This document shows positions 44,428-55,872 of a stretch of 64,000 nucleotides of DNA, in pieces; within the stretch, counting starts at the first letter, position 1, and each line of letters opens with the position of its first letter. The stretch is taken from positions 6,014,001-6,078,000 of the forward strand of contig JAWHQI010000121.1 in NCBI GenBank assembly GCA_033032865.1, written 5' to 3'. A program made the translations under genes and the position numbers. The notes beneath the pieces were generated by a model. The model did no database searches. It was given only the letters and a program-made list of their open reading frames with translations, and was not told the DNA's origin. This DNA is from Dactylorhiza incarnata. Taxonomy: Eukaryota > Streptophyta > Magnoliopsida > Asparagales > Orchidaceae.

Positions 44428-44584
44428 TGACACCCAGGCGGACGTGTCATTGGCCGGCTGGCCTCAGGCGCAACTGGCATTCAAAAACTCGATGTTCATG
44501 GGATTCCATAATTTGCACCACTTATTGCATTTCGTTATGCTCTTCATCGATGCAAGAGCCAAGATATCCATTACTGAGAGCCAT
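44428..44584 (-). pseudogene. 5.8S rDNA, decayed
   Basis: Reverse complement of 5.8S, about 157 nt. TCTTCATCGATGCAAGAGCC and AAGATATCCATTACTGAGAG correspond to the conserved core with C-to-T/G-to-A changes at CpG sites. Confidence 0.9.
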
Positions 44585-44825
44585 ACAACTCTTTAGGAAC
44601 AAACAAATCCATAAAATAAATTACTTTAAGGATATGTGGTTGAAACTCTTCTCATGCTGCTTATTTACTTTTGCACAAAGCTACGCCGAATTGATCTCCC
44701 ATCCGCCTATAATATGTTGCCATCGGGTTGTTCATGTAACAGATGGATGGGTGCGCAGAAGCGTAAGTGAGCTACTTATGAACTTCACAAGTTATCTAAT
44801 CACTCGATCTCTTTAGGATCTCGAC
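44585..44825 (-). other. ITS1, decayed
   Basis: Spacer between 5.8S and the 18S 3' end, about 240 bp. Confidence 0.75.
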
Positions 44826-44838
44826 AATGATCCTTCCA

Positions 44839-44873
<35 letters not shown>

Positions 44874-45524
44874 TTTCCTCTAAATGATAAGGTTTAATGG
44901 ACTTCTCTCAGCATCGCAGGCGGTGAACCACCCACGTCACGGTAATCTGAACACTTCACCAGACCATTCAATCAGTGGGAGCAATGGGCAGTGTGTACAA
45001 AGGGTAGGGACATAGTCAACGCAAGCTGATGGCTCGCGCTTACTAAGAATTCCTCGTTGAAGACCAACATTTGCAATGATTTATCCCCATCACGATGAAA
45101 TTTTCAAAAGATTACCCAAACCTATCAGCCAAGCCTATATACTCATTGAATACATCAGTGTAGCGCACATGCGGCCTAGAACATCTATGGTCATCACAAA
45201 CCTATAATTGCCTCAAACATTCATGGCCTGACCAGTCATTGTCCCTCTAAGATGCTGTTCATGCACATTGAACTCTGCATAGCTAGTTAGTAGGCTGAGG
45301 TCTCATTCGTTAACGGAATTAACCAGACAAATTGATCCACCAACTAAGAATGGACATGCACACCCACCCATTGAATCAAGAAAGAGCTCTCAGTTTGTCA
45401 ATCCTTAGTATGTCTGGACCTAGTAAGTTTCCCCATGTTGAGTCAAATTAAGTCGCAGGCTCCACTCCTGGTGGTTCCCTTCTGTTAATTCCTTTAAGTT
45501 TCAGCCTTGCAAAAATACTCCCCC

Positions 45525-45575
<51 letters not shown>

Positions 45576-45748
45576 AACCCAAAAACTTTGATTTCTCACA
45601 AGGTGTCAGCGGAGTCCTAAGAGCAACATCCTCTGATCCATGGTAGACATCATTTATGGTTAAGGCTAGAACGGTATCTGATCATCTTTGAGCCCCCAAA
45701 TTTCATTCTTGATTAATGAAAATATCCTTGGCAAATGCTTTCGCAGTG

Positions 45749-45780
<32 letters not shown>

Positions 45781-45948
45781 CCGACTATAAAATATTAATG
45801 GCCCCGACCGTCCCTCTTAATCATTACTCTGATCCCGAAGGCCAACACAATAGGACCGAAATCCTGTGATGTTATCCCGTGTTAATTTATTAGAGCATGG
45901 GCTTGCTTTGAGCACTCTAATTTCTTCAAAGTAATGGTCGTTAGGTAT
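44826..45948 (-). pseudogene. 18S rDNA 3' part, decayed, with 49-C run
   Basis: Reverse complement of the 3' ~1.1 kb of 18S. The 3' end is AATGATCCTTCC at 44826; CCTTTAAGTTTCAGCCTTGC (about 45491) and GCACTCTAATTTCTTCAAAG (about 45912) are conserved words. At 45526-45574 stands a run of 49 C where the normal gene has about six. Heavy transition decay. The 5' ~0.7 kb is missing because element E begins at 45949, still in recognisable but worn 18S. Confidence 0.9.
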
Positions 45949-47355
45949 TGTAGCAACAATAACCTTGATTTGAAGAAGTGTCCCTTGAACTAAGATGAAT
46001 TGATATTGTATTTGATATTGCTTCCTAGTTGTATGCTTGCAGGATTCTCATTGCTAAGTACAAACCAAGGTCAGGTTTCAGTGAGTCATAAACACAAGCC
46101 TATGCATTGTACTCCTTCATTGTGTAGACCAAAGTGTTGACTCATATGAAATCTCTCTCTTGGAATGTACTTCACATTCAAGAGCTAACGAAAAGCTAAA
46201 TGTCAAAGATTGCTAAAATCAGGATTGGAAGAAATTCATCTAAGTGTTTTCGTCGAAACAAATCTTTAACATCATCCGATGAATTCATCGAGGAAGATCA
46301 TTCATTCGACGAATTCGTCGAATAAGGAGCTTTCCTTTCGACGAAATGAATAAGTTCTACGACTTCCCTTTCTATCCAATTCAAATTTTTGATCTAAGTA
46401 GTTTCGTTGAAGAAATTGGTCCTATCGACGAATTCGTCAGATCAAATATTTTTGCTCGACGAATTCGTCGAATCAATGGGCTCTTTCGACAAATGATGAT
46501 AGAGTGGGATTTTCGTCCGTCTGTCTATTTAGGGATATTTCCACGTGTCCATTTCTCCTTAAGTGAAGCTTATAGTCGTTGAAGGAAATTCTATAAATAC
46601 CTAAGAGATGTTTCTCTCTAACCCTAATCGTGAAAATCAGAACGAAAACTAAGAATTCCGTCAGCCCATACTTTCATTCTCGCAAACGACGATCTACTGC
46701 CGCCGACCAGTTTTGTGCATGATTCCTTTGCAAGTTCTCATTCAACAGGATCTGTGTGCTTGAACTGATTAGTTACTCATCTAGATCTTGTTGGGTGATT
46801 AAGTGTTCAGATCAAAAGCTTTCAAGAAACAAAGTTTTCCTCTTCCCGTCTCATGTTCAGAAATTCATTTCTCAAGGAAGAAGATGACCTATTGGTTCAG
46901 ATCTAAAGAAGTAGAATCTATTGGAGATTCTAAATGATTGGATTCCTTAATCCAAAGTGAGTGTAACATCTTTTACATACTATTGTAGGAAGTTCATCTT
47001 TCGAGTTTTTGTAGATCCTAGTTTAGAGGATCGAGTTGTAGGAGTGGTTTGTACTCCGAGACTGTAGGAGAGATTATTCTCCGATTTTGTAGGAGTTTTG
47101 ACTCCGAGTTGTAAGGTTATTGATAACCTGAGATTAGTGATGTAGCCTAGTCTAGCTGGGAGTGCTAGATAGGTGAGGTGGAAAGTGGATGTACCTATTC
47201 TGGGGAACCACTATAAATCCTTTTGTCTGTGTGATCTTTGTTTTTTGTGTGCTTGATTTTATAAGTATTTTAATTCCCCATAGAAGCCATAGAACTCTCC
47301 TATTCACCCCCCCCCCCCCCTCTAAGTGATTTAGGTAGCAACTAGATTCTTTCGA
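45949..47355 (+). repeat. Element E 5' LTR
   Basis: Starts TGTAGCAACAATAACC. The start resembles A's LTR in wording (TTGATTTGAAGAAGT). U3 words TTCGACGAATTCGTCGAA and relatives at 46249-46492. TATAAAT at 46592-46598. C-run of 14 at 47307-47320. The right end is uncertain (47340-47355), as no second LTR is in view. Confidence 0.75.
46592..46598 (+). promoter_or_regulatory. TATA box of element E LTR
   Basis: TATAAAT in TTCTATAAATACC, about 100 bp after the last TCGTCGA word. Confidence 0.7.
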
Positions 47356-47356
47356 T

Positions 47357-47368
47357 TGGTATCAGAGG
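47357..47368 (+). other. Element E primer-binding site
   Basis: TGGTATCAGAGG, initiator methionine tRNA type with one difference from the usual site. Confidence 0.85.
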
Positions 47369-47440
47369 CAGGTTGTTCGAAAAAAGGTTAACACCTTGAA
47401 CAACTCCTCCATCTAGTTGTTCTGAGTCAACATATCTGGA

Positions 47441-49027
47441 ATGCCAAGATCCAAGGATTCCTCCATCAAGCTGCTCGTATGCACCAAGGAAAATTTCCCT
47501 ATGTGGAAGGTGAGAGCAGAGATGTTCATGGAAGCTATATATCCCAGATTGTTTCTAGTTATTCAAGAAGGACCATGTGTTCCCATGACAACCTCCATTT
47601 GCTGCCCTTCCAAGTATGTGCCCAAGAAAATTTCTGAAATGACTGAAGATGAGGTTATCTTAGTCAACCTGGATAAGAAAGCTAAAAGCAATCTATCTAA
47701 TGCAGTTGATAGTTCTACATTCAAGCAACTGGTTCACTACACAACGACCAAGGATATGTGGGACTCTCTAATAGCTCTTATGGAAGGATCAAAGGAAGAA
47801 CGAGACACCGTAGATGAGAAAATGATTAGGACCTTGAGTGACAGCGATTCAAGCTATTCAGATCTAGAAGAGGAAACACTTCTTGGACTGACTGCCCTAT
47901 CTGAGTCAGAGGAGGAAATACAAGCTGAAACCGATCCTGAACAGGTATGCATAAGGGCACCTTTGTCTATCACAGAATCAGAAGCTGAGACAAGCTCATC
48001 GGAAAATGAGGACATGTCTAATCTGGCGAGTAAGTATGATGCTCTCTTAGTAGCTCTTGAAAAGAGCAAATAGTTGATTAAGTCTCAGGCTGAGGAAATC
48101 AGAATTCTTAAGCCCTTCGAATCACAAGTAGATGAGAAAACCAAGGAGGTGACTAGTTTGTTCAATGAGCTCATTCTACTTCAGACGAAGTCTGAAACTC
48201 AGGAAAGAACAATCAAGTCTCTAGAGTAGAAGCTTTATATGGAAAGAAATCCAGTGGCTCAATTCCCTAAACCTGAATCAATTGACTCTGGGAATAGAGG
48301 AAAGAGCACAGCTAAAGCTAAGCCTCACACCACCTTTCAAAAGGTGTTGACTACCTCTAACAGGTATGATCAGGACAGTATCCGTGATCACTGGAAGACT
48401 AGAAGTTGTTATAGAAGAGATAATACTTCTAACTATAGTACAAGAAAGGGAATGGTAGTGTGTGCACTGAAAGCTCCCCATGAAGAAATCCAAACGGCCC
48501 ACCCTGGACCATTTGTGTTTAATGCACCAGCCACTACATTCAAGGGAAAGGAAGCCTCATCTTCTCAATCTCTTCCAGCAAGGAAGCAAACTAGGTGCAA
48601 CACCATAACCAACCCCCCCCCCCCCCCCCCCCCCTTGAATATATCTGATGCCATCAACACCATCAGAGCTTTCAAGCTATCATCTGTTGCTGTCAAACAC
48701 ATAAAATCAAGTGGAAATGGATATGCTAAAGGACCCAATCAATTATTCGCTGTGAAGGATAGAAATAATGATGCTTCCCTCTCAACTAAAAACAAGCATT
48801 ATGACGCTCCTTAAAAATTAAGAAATGCTCAGAAGAGAAGGTACAACATCCATGAATGTTGGTGTTGTCGTAAAGTGGGACACTTTGCCATTGACTGTTA
48901 GCACAACCCTAGTGTGCCTAATGCAAAGAAGAGTCTTTCTACAAGAACTGCAGTAAGTAGAAATACTTGTTATTATTCTAACAGAAACCTAGGACCCAAG
49001 CTCACTTGGGATCCTAAGGGCAACTGA
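47441..49027 (+). pseudogene. Element E gag, internally deleted and broken
   Basis: ATG at 47441 (MPRSKDSSIKLLVCTKENFP). The capsid N-terminal half matches A up to MEGSKEERD, then joins directly to TVDEKMIRTLSDSDS, which in A lies about 240 residues later: the second half of the capsid region and the first zinc knuckle are missing in frame. Stops: TAG at 48071 and about 48228, TAA near 48812, TAG near 48897. A 22-C run (48613-48634) sits in the frame. The second knuckle CWCCRKVGHFAIDC (about 48860) is complete. It ends WDPKGN, TGA. Confidence 0.85.
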
Positions 49028-49034
49028 TTGTTGA

Positions 49035-49738
49035 TTGCAGGTATGTCCAAAGGCCAATAAAAATACTATATGGTACTTGGACAGTGGATGTTCATGGCAT
49101 ATGACCGGAACAAGAAGCTTATTACAAGAATATACCCCTATGAAAGATGGTCCAAAAGTTATCTTTGGTGGATCCGATCGGGGAATAAATAAAGGCTACG
49201 GTATGATTACTAACTGTATAGTCTCTTTCACAGACGTGGCTTATGTTAAAGGATTACAACATAATCTCATTAGCATAAGTAAACTATGTGACAAAGGCTA
49301 TATGGTAGAATTCTACAAGGACAAGTGCTTGATAAAGTCGTCTGATACGTCAGAAACTCTTTTAACAGGCACTCGGAGTAGAAATATTTTCTGCTTAAAT
49401 TTTTTATGCTTAGATTCTTCTACACCAGTGTGCTTTTTAGCAAAAGATAGTGCATCTCTTTGTGACCAATGGCATAAGAGACTAGCACATATTAATTTCA
49501 AAACTATTAGTATGCTATTTTCTCACAATTTAGTTCGTGATGCTCCTGATGTTAAGTGCATTAAAGAGAGACTGTGTCACGCATATCAAATGGGCAAGCT
49601 GACTCGGGTTACCTTTAAGAGCATAATTGGCAAAGATTCTACCAGATGCTTATATCTGCTACATATGGACTTGTTTGGTCCCATGCTAATTCGGAGTTTA
49701 GGAGGCAAATCTTATACATTAGTTATTGTTGATGACTA
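49035..49738 (+). pseudogene. Element E pol, part 1 (protease, integrase start)
   Basis: Frame +1 relative to the end of gag. LDSGCSWHMTG protease motif (about 49077), WHKRLAHINFKT, HAYQMGK in place of the second Cys pair, then HMDLFGP (about 49662) and VIVDDY where D inserted. Open over its length. Confidence 0.88.
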
Positions 49739-51114
49739 TGAAAGCGAGGTTAGATCTTAGATTTACTCTAGAGGGGGGGGTGAATATAGTATTAAAAACT
49801 TTTAGTTTGTTTTTATAGCGGAATTAAAATACTGATATATATATATATATGTATAGCAAAGTGAGTTATAAAACAGAATAAAACAAATCACACAACACAA
49901 CACAGAGAAGTAAACACAATCACAAAGGACACAAAGATCTATATTGGTTCCTCAATCAACCTGGGTACATCCACTCTTCTAACACACTTGGTAGGAATCC
50001 ACTACAGGTTTTTGCTCAGGTGCCCTGCCACCAAATGGAGTTTTGATCAGGTGCCCAAAACACCAACCACAGGTTTTTGTTCAGGTGCACTGCCACCAAA
50101 AAGCTAACTTTTGAAGGGAGTTATAACCCTGTACAAGATGGAAATAAAAGTTTAAGAAGTTCTTCTCTATCAACAATCTGAGAGAAGACTAATGAAAATG
50201 TTGTTGTAAAGCTCCCCTTGTCTAATAGAAATAGTTGACCGTTGGTGGAGATGCTTTCACTTGAATGAAATAAATCTTCTTGATAGCTGATTAATCTGAG
50301 AGAATGAGTTCCTCAGATTGTTGTTGCTCTTTGAAGATTTGAACTTGCAGCAGGAATCTGAGAGAGGGTTTTGATGTTCTCAGAAGAATGAAGGTGCTGC
50401 TTGAGGAAGAAGATGACTGAATATTTTTTACTGTTTGTACTTCTTCTTCTTCAACAAAATCGAATATGTCTCTATTCTATGTATTTCTGTACTGAATCTC
50501 TTTTTATCTTCTATTATTATTCTAATCTGAATTTCAAATCCTTCTCTTTAAGGAATAGAATATTCAGGATTAAATCCTTCTTGCGACTGCAATAGAACCA
50601 AAACGATTTTGGCAGGTCCTTTAATTCTTTTGTCGTATAATATTCCTTTTGCATTAAATTTCAACGGATATTTTCTCTTGGAATAAGAGAATAGAAGGAA
50701 TATAATAAAGAGAGATAATATCTTTGTCTTATCTGGAATAGATCCATTGCTGGTTTGTTCTGAGAGATGAGTTCATCGATCTGAGAGTTGAATTAGTCGA
50801 TCTGAACTTCTGATGCTGAATCATCGAACGCAGAGCAGAGTTCGTCGACCGCTGAGACGGGAAGTTCATCGACCGCTGAGACGAGCTGGTTCGTCGACCG
50901 CTACTGGCTGAATAGCTTGATTTCATCGAACAGAAGCTCTTCGTTCGTTGAACTCAAAAGGGAGTTCGTCGAACGCAGAAACTTAACTTTTCCTTAAGTT
51001 CTAGCTAACTTAACAACCTAAAACATTGACCCTTTAACTATACAATGGGGTCAACTTAGTCTTAGTCAACAGATAATGATCATAGCCCAAATCAGTAATA
51101 GGGTTGTTCCAACA
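49739..51114 (-). repeat. Element D 3' LTR
   Basis: 1376 bp, TGAAAGCGAGG...TTCCAACA (plus reading). U3 words TTCGTCGACCGCTGAGAC and TTCGTCGAACGCAGA at about 50760-50985. The complement of the C-run is the G-run near 49773-49780. It contains a (TA)n stretch near 49835. Frames inside are repeated in the other LTR. Confidence 0.93.
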
Positions 51115-51127
51115 ATCTCCCCCTATT
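51115..51127 (-). other. Element D polypurine tract
   Basis: Minus-strand AAATAGGGGGAGAT touching the 3' LTR. Unlike A and C, only one clear tract is seen. Confidence 0.8.
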
Positions 51128-51369
51128 TGGGTTAGGACACTATTTGACAATCATTTAAATAATAAACAACAGAAAGACAAACAACAGAGCATATATATCT
51201 GACAGAATGTAACTTTATTTCAGCAGATAGAATAAAATATAGTGCTTTGAGTTTAGAAACATTACAGAAATAATAAAATCCAAATAATTAAGAACTTTTG
51301 TCCATTTTAGAAGAATGCTTGAAGATAATCTGACTATTGGGATTTTCTGATTCCTTCTTGCTTATGTAA

Positions 51370-52519
51370 AGATACTAAGCTCCTAGTATGGTTTGAGATT
51401 TACCTTGAACAACCACTGTTGCTGGATGCTTCTTTAAGTAATATTCAGCATTGAAAAAATGCTTTGAGCCATACCTTTCAAATTCCTGCTTTCTGAACTC
51501 TGACATTGTTGAATACTGAGGGAAATCTTTACCTTCATCTTTTGCTTTGTTGATCTAAGCTGTGGCAATATATTCCTTGAATCTAGCCATTTGAGCAGTC
51601 TTTTCTGAGTCTGGATTTTCTGGAGAATAAGCTCTTTCATCAAAATCACTGGACTGAGAAGAATCTTGATGTTATTGGGGATTCTTCTCTCTATGAAAAG
51701 ATCCATCAGATATAGGCATTTTGTATGGTTGAGAAGGAAGAATAGCTGACTCCTCTTGAGGAGCATTAGCTGATCTTGAAGAAGGAGGAGCTCTGGCTGA
51801 TCCTGATCTCTGAGATCCATAGGAACTACCAGTTCTCTTTCCTGAACTTCTTGACTGCTGAGAAGATAGCTTCTGAGAAGAAGAGGACATCCCTGCTACT
51901 CCTGCTACTGGAGGAGGAGGAGGATGATTGAATTTGACTGGCTTATCTGAAAAATAACCAACTTTCTTCATCTTCTTTCTTCTATTATTCTCATTCCTAG
52001 AGAATCTCATCTAAGCTGGAGAGTCCTTTGTAAGAGTAATACCATGAAGAATATAATAGGGAATATTATTATTACTAGAAGGAGGCTTAGGGACAGCCTT
52101 TGACTTTGACTTCCTTTTCTTTCTCTTCTTAGAAGGTGAGTCATCAGAATCATCATCATCTTCATCAGAATCATTAGAAGATTGCACTGGATTATCATAA
52201 GGATCATCAATATATTTAAGAGCTTTAGAAACTCTTTGCTCATCAGCTGCATCTTGCTCCTTAAATATTTCATCAAAATATGGTAGGGGGAATCATCAAA
52301 AACAAAAGTTGGAGGTGAATTCACCAAGCCAACTTCCTCTGCTGCTGGAGCTGAATCTGTACTTGGAACTGGAACTGGAATAATTTTGATGATTTTCTTT
52401 AACATAACTTTATTAATAGGAGTAGTATAGGGAATTATAGCTTTTGAAAAATCTGAAAACTGAGGTAAGCTGTTGAAAACTATATTGAATTTTGAAAGCA
52501 AATAAATAATATCTATGGA
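51370..52519 (-). pseudogene. Element D accessory ORF 2, broken
   Basis: Minus-strand frames with at least one frameshift near 52290 and stops near 52010 and 51672. It begins LLSKFNIVFNSLPQFSDF, has KRKRKSKSK (possible nuclear signal), KKMKKVGYFSDKPVKF, a Pro run, a Ser/Gln/Arg-rich stretch (SSSSQKLSSQQSRSS) and MARFKEYIATA. I do not recognise a family. Its place, between ORF 1 and the polypurine tract, is that of env-like genes in SIRE-type elements, but no membrane segment supports an envelope role. Confidence 0.5.
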
Positions 52520-52543
52520 AGGGGAAATAGAGATATTATTTAT

Positions 52544-53989
52544 TTAAACTGAATCCAAAACTGTTAATATATCTGCTGCATCAGCTGTATCTACTATATC
52601 ATCAATATCTATTTTATCATCAACTGTATCTACAATCATATCATCTGGAGCACCTCTGCTGACACTTGGAGTTTCTTCATTAGACATCTCCCCCTGCCTA
52701 GTTTCAGGGAGACCTAAATCTAGGCCCCTAGAAGAAGGGACGGGTGGAAAGGAGGTAGAGAAGGAAGCTATTATAGAGGTTAGGTCAGAGAGGGCTTGAA
52801 GAACTGGAGCAAGCTTTGCATCCAGAAGAGCATCTAGCTTGGGAGAGATGTGATCAAAAATTTGATCAGCTAGAGAAGAGAAGTTGACATAGACAAAATC
52901 TGGTGGATTAGATGATGATGGGGCAGAAGAAGATGGAATGGAGGAGGGTAAAAAAATGTTTGTTGCATTGAAAGTGGGTGGAGTGGCATATTGAGGGATA
53001 GGAGATGGAGGGTGGATAGGTGACTGGTGGTCAACATGAATGGGATAGAGAGGTGGAGAAATGTTGGGAGACAGAAGATTGAATGAAGGAGGGGGAATGT
53101 CATCTAGAGGAGTTGGAGAGTTGGGAGGAGGAATTTCTTCAGAGGAAATATGCTGAGGAGGTGGAGATGGGAGAGGAGGAGAAGAAACAATAGAAGAGAC
53201 TTCTGGAAGGGTTAGGGGAGTGACTTGATCAGTCCTTGTGCCTTCAGAAGCTTTCCTGGGGGCATCTGCCCTTTGATTCTTCTTAGGGATCACCATGTCC
53301 CACTTACCAAACAGAGTTGAGGTCAGCCTCTTACTGGCATTAATGAACACCTTAGGAAAGACCAGAAGGTTTGGGTGCCTTTCCTGAAGAACAATTCACA
53401 AAATTCTTCCAAAACTTACATTCACCTTACTTACTTTCTTCTTAATAGATTCAAAAAGAATTAATCCCCAATTAATTTTCTTTTTCTCTACCAAGGCCAC
53501 CATCACAAGAAATTGGTGCCTGTTTATGTAGTCATGGGCAGAAGTCTTCCCTAGTAAAACTTTCCCCACTACATCAGCCAAAAACTTGTATTCAACTGAC
53601 AAGTTTTACTTTAACAAATGGTTAGGGTTTCCACTGGAGTGACCCATCTTAACCAAAGCATTATCAAATTCAACAGAACTTATATCCAAATCATCATCAC
53701 CATTTACAAAGCGAAAAACTTCAGTTAATATTTCAGGAGATAGAATAACCTTGTTTCGTGAGATGTTTCCTGATAGAGTATCATTCTCTGCCTTAACTGT
53801 GTAAGCCCATTCTTTGATTTCTGTCACTGGTAATTTCATCCTGGTGCACATGAACTTCTTCATTTGTTGCTCTTCAAACAGTCGTAGAATATCTTGGAAC
53901 ACCTGGTCAGACTGAGCAAACGACTCCATGTCGATGTCGAACCCGACGTCAAACTTTATTGAAGACAACACTGCTTGAGAAATCGCCAT
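52544..53989 (-). pseudogene. Element D accessory ORF 1 (transposon-associated domain plus Pro-rich region)
   Basis: ATG at 53989-53987 (MAISQAVLSSIKFDVGFDID). One minus-strand frame of about 480 codons with only two internal stops, TAA near 53606 and TGA near 53396. N-terminal ~200 residues: helical domain with VILSPEILTEVFRF and, after the first stop, LADVVGKVLLGKTSAHDYI then QFLVMVALVEKKKINW, similar in layout to the antisense ORF of C (LVQDILRHTIMLKSGDTHSI, QLSLVTYYIVENELFDVADL). Then a Pro/Ser-rich region of ~120 residues, an Ala/Leu helix and an acidic Asp/Ile-rich C-terminus. Function unknown. Confidence 0.65.
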
Positions 53990-54083
53990 TGTTCCTGCAA
54001 AAGAGAACACAATCAAGTGCAAAGGGAACTGGAGGGAAAAGCAATTTCTGTAGGCGCAAAGACAGAATGAAATAAAAGATTGA

Positions 54084-54090
54084 TTTTATA
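54084..54090 (-). promoter_or_regulatory. Putative TATA box of element D accessory ORF 1
   Basis: Minus-strand TATAAAA in CTTTCTATAAAATC, about 95 bp before the ORF 1 ATG and about 85 bp after a cluster of the element's U3 words (54172-54322). Confidence 0.5.
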
Positions 54091-54171
54091 GAAAGATCGG
54101 AGAAGGGGGCACACATTCATAGAACGAGGTACGACTAAACCTAATAAAGTCAGAAGTCGAAAAGACTTAGG

Positions 54172-54322
54172 GCTTCGTCAGACTGCGTTCGACGAAAATT
54201 TTGTTTTCGGCGATCCCAGTTCGACGATCGAGATTGCCTTTGTTGATCCTGAAGTTAAAAGGTTTTGTCGATCTCCGTTCGACGAACGATTCAATTTTGT
54301 CGTCCTCCGTTCGACGAAATGG
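54172..54322 (-). repeat. U3-type word cluster upstream of element D accessory ORF 1
   Basis: Repeated GTTCGACGA, TTCGGCGATCC, GTCGATCTCCGTTCGACG and GTCCTCCGTTCGACGAA; the core TTCGACGA/TCGTCGAA is the word of the D LTR. It lies between the RNase H end and ORF 1. Confidence 0.75.
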
Positions 54323-55872
54323 GTGATAAATAGAAAATTTAATTTTTAATAGATTGAATCTCCATCTGTCATTCTTAGCTGATTTATAAAGAAGATATGC
54401 TTCTTTACTTCCAAGGGTTTGGTGAAAATATAAAGTCTCTACAAATCAGTAGAAATAAATTGTATGCAAATTTTATTTTTATTCACATTATCCCTGATAA
54501 AGTGGTGCCTAATTTCTATGTGTTTAGTTCTACTATGGAGTACTGGATTTTGTGCTATAGATATTGCACTAGTATTGTCACAAAATATAATTGAATTATT
54601 TAAGTTGATACCATAGTCTAGGAGATGATTTTGTATCCACAGTATCTGTGGGCAGCAACTGTCTGCAGCTATATATTCAGCTTTAGCTGTTGATGTAGAC
54701 ACAAATGTCTGTTTCTTACAAAACCAAGACACAAGCCTATCACCAAGAAACTGGCAAGTTCCTGATGTGATTTTCCTGTCTACTCTGCATCCAGCATAAT
54801 CTGAATCTGAGAATCCAGTTAATTCAATTTCAGATGCAGTTGGATACCAGAGTCCTAGATTTGGACAACCCTTTATATATCTCAAAATTCTTTTTAATAA
54901 AATTAGGTGAGATTCTTTGGGGTTAACTTGAAACCTAGCACAAATACAAGTAGCAAACATTATATCAGGCTTACTTGCTGTTAAATATAGTAGTGAGCCA
55001 ACAATTGCTCTATATACTTTTTGATCAACAGGTTTCCCTGATTCATCATTATCAACAACAGCATTAGAGGGCATGGGTGTTTTCATGGTGGAAGAATCAG
55101 ACATACCAAATCTTTTCACTAATTCCTTAGCATACTTAGATTGGGATATGAAGATTCCATTTGGAGTTTGCTTCACTTGAAGACCAAGGAAGTCTGATAG
55201 CTCACCCATACTACTCATTTCAAATTTAGATTGCATTAGATCAAAAAATCTTTTGCATAAATTTGAATCAGTAGAGCCAAAGATAATATCATCTACATAT
55301 ATCTGAACTAGTAAAGTTTGATTTTTATGTATCCTGAAAAATAGGGTTTTATCAACTATGCCTCTACAGAAATTGTTTTCCAAAAGAAAACTAGCTAAGG
55401 TCTCATACCATGCTCTGGGATCTTGTTTGAAACTATAGAGAGCTTTATTAAGCTTAAATACATAGGAGGAGTGAGTTGGAGAGATGAAACTTGGTGGTTG
55501 TTCCGCATAGGCTTCTTCTTTGATGTCTTCATTCAGAAATGCACTCTTCACATCCATTTGATATACCTTGAATTTCATGAATGCAGCAAATGCAAGAAAG
55601 ATCCTTATAGCTTCAAGTCTTGCAACAGGAGCAAAGGTCTGATCATAATCAATCCATTCTTCCTGTGAATATCCTTGGGCTACCAATCTTGCTTTGTATC
55701 TGACTATGTTTTCTTGATCATCTAGCTTGTTCCTGAAGACCCATTTAGTGCCAATGACTGGACGGCCCTTTGGTCTTGGAACCAAAACCCAAACCTTGTT
55801 CCTTTCAAATTGGTTGAGCTCCTCTTGCATTGCAAGAATCCAATTTGGATCTTGTTCTGCATCTATTATGGT

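Noticed and set aside
44428..45948. Functional rRNA genes
   Set aside because: 18S is 5'-truncated, 26S is split, all parts carry many transitions and a 49-C run; no intact unit or promoter is seen.
50760..50985. CRISPR-like array of TTCGTCGA repeats
   Set aside because: Plant DNA; units are short and irregularly spaced, and there is no spacer-repeat regularity or cas gene.
52870..53103. Separate 77-codon minus frame
   Set aside because: Out-of-frame reading of the Pro/Ser-rich part of D accessory ORF 1.
51370..53989. True retroviral envelope gene in D
   Set aside because: No signal peptide, membrane span or cleavage site is visible; only the position resembles env-like genes of this lineage.
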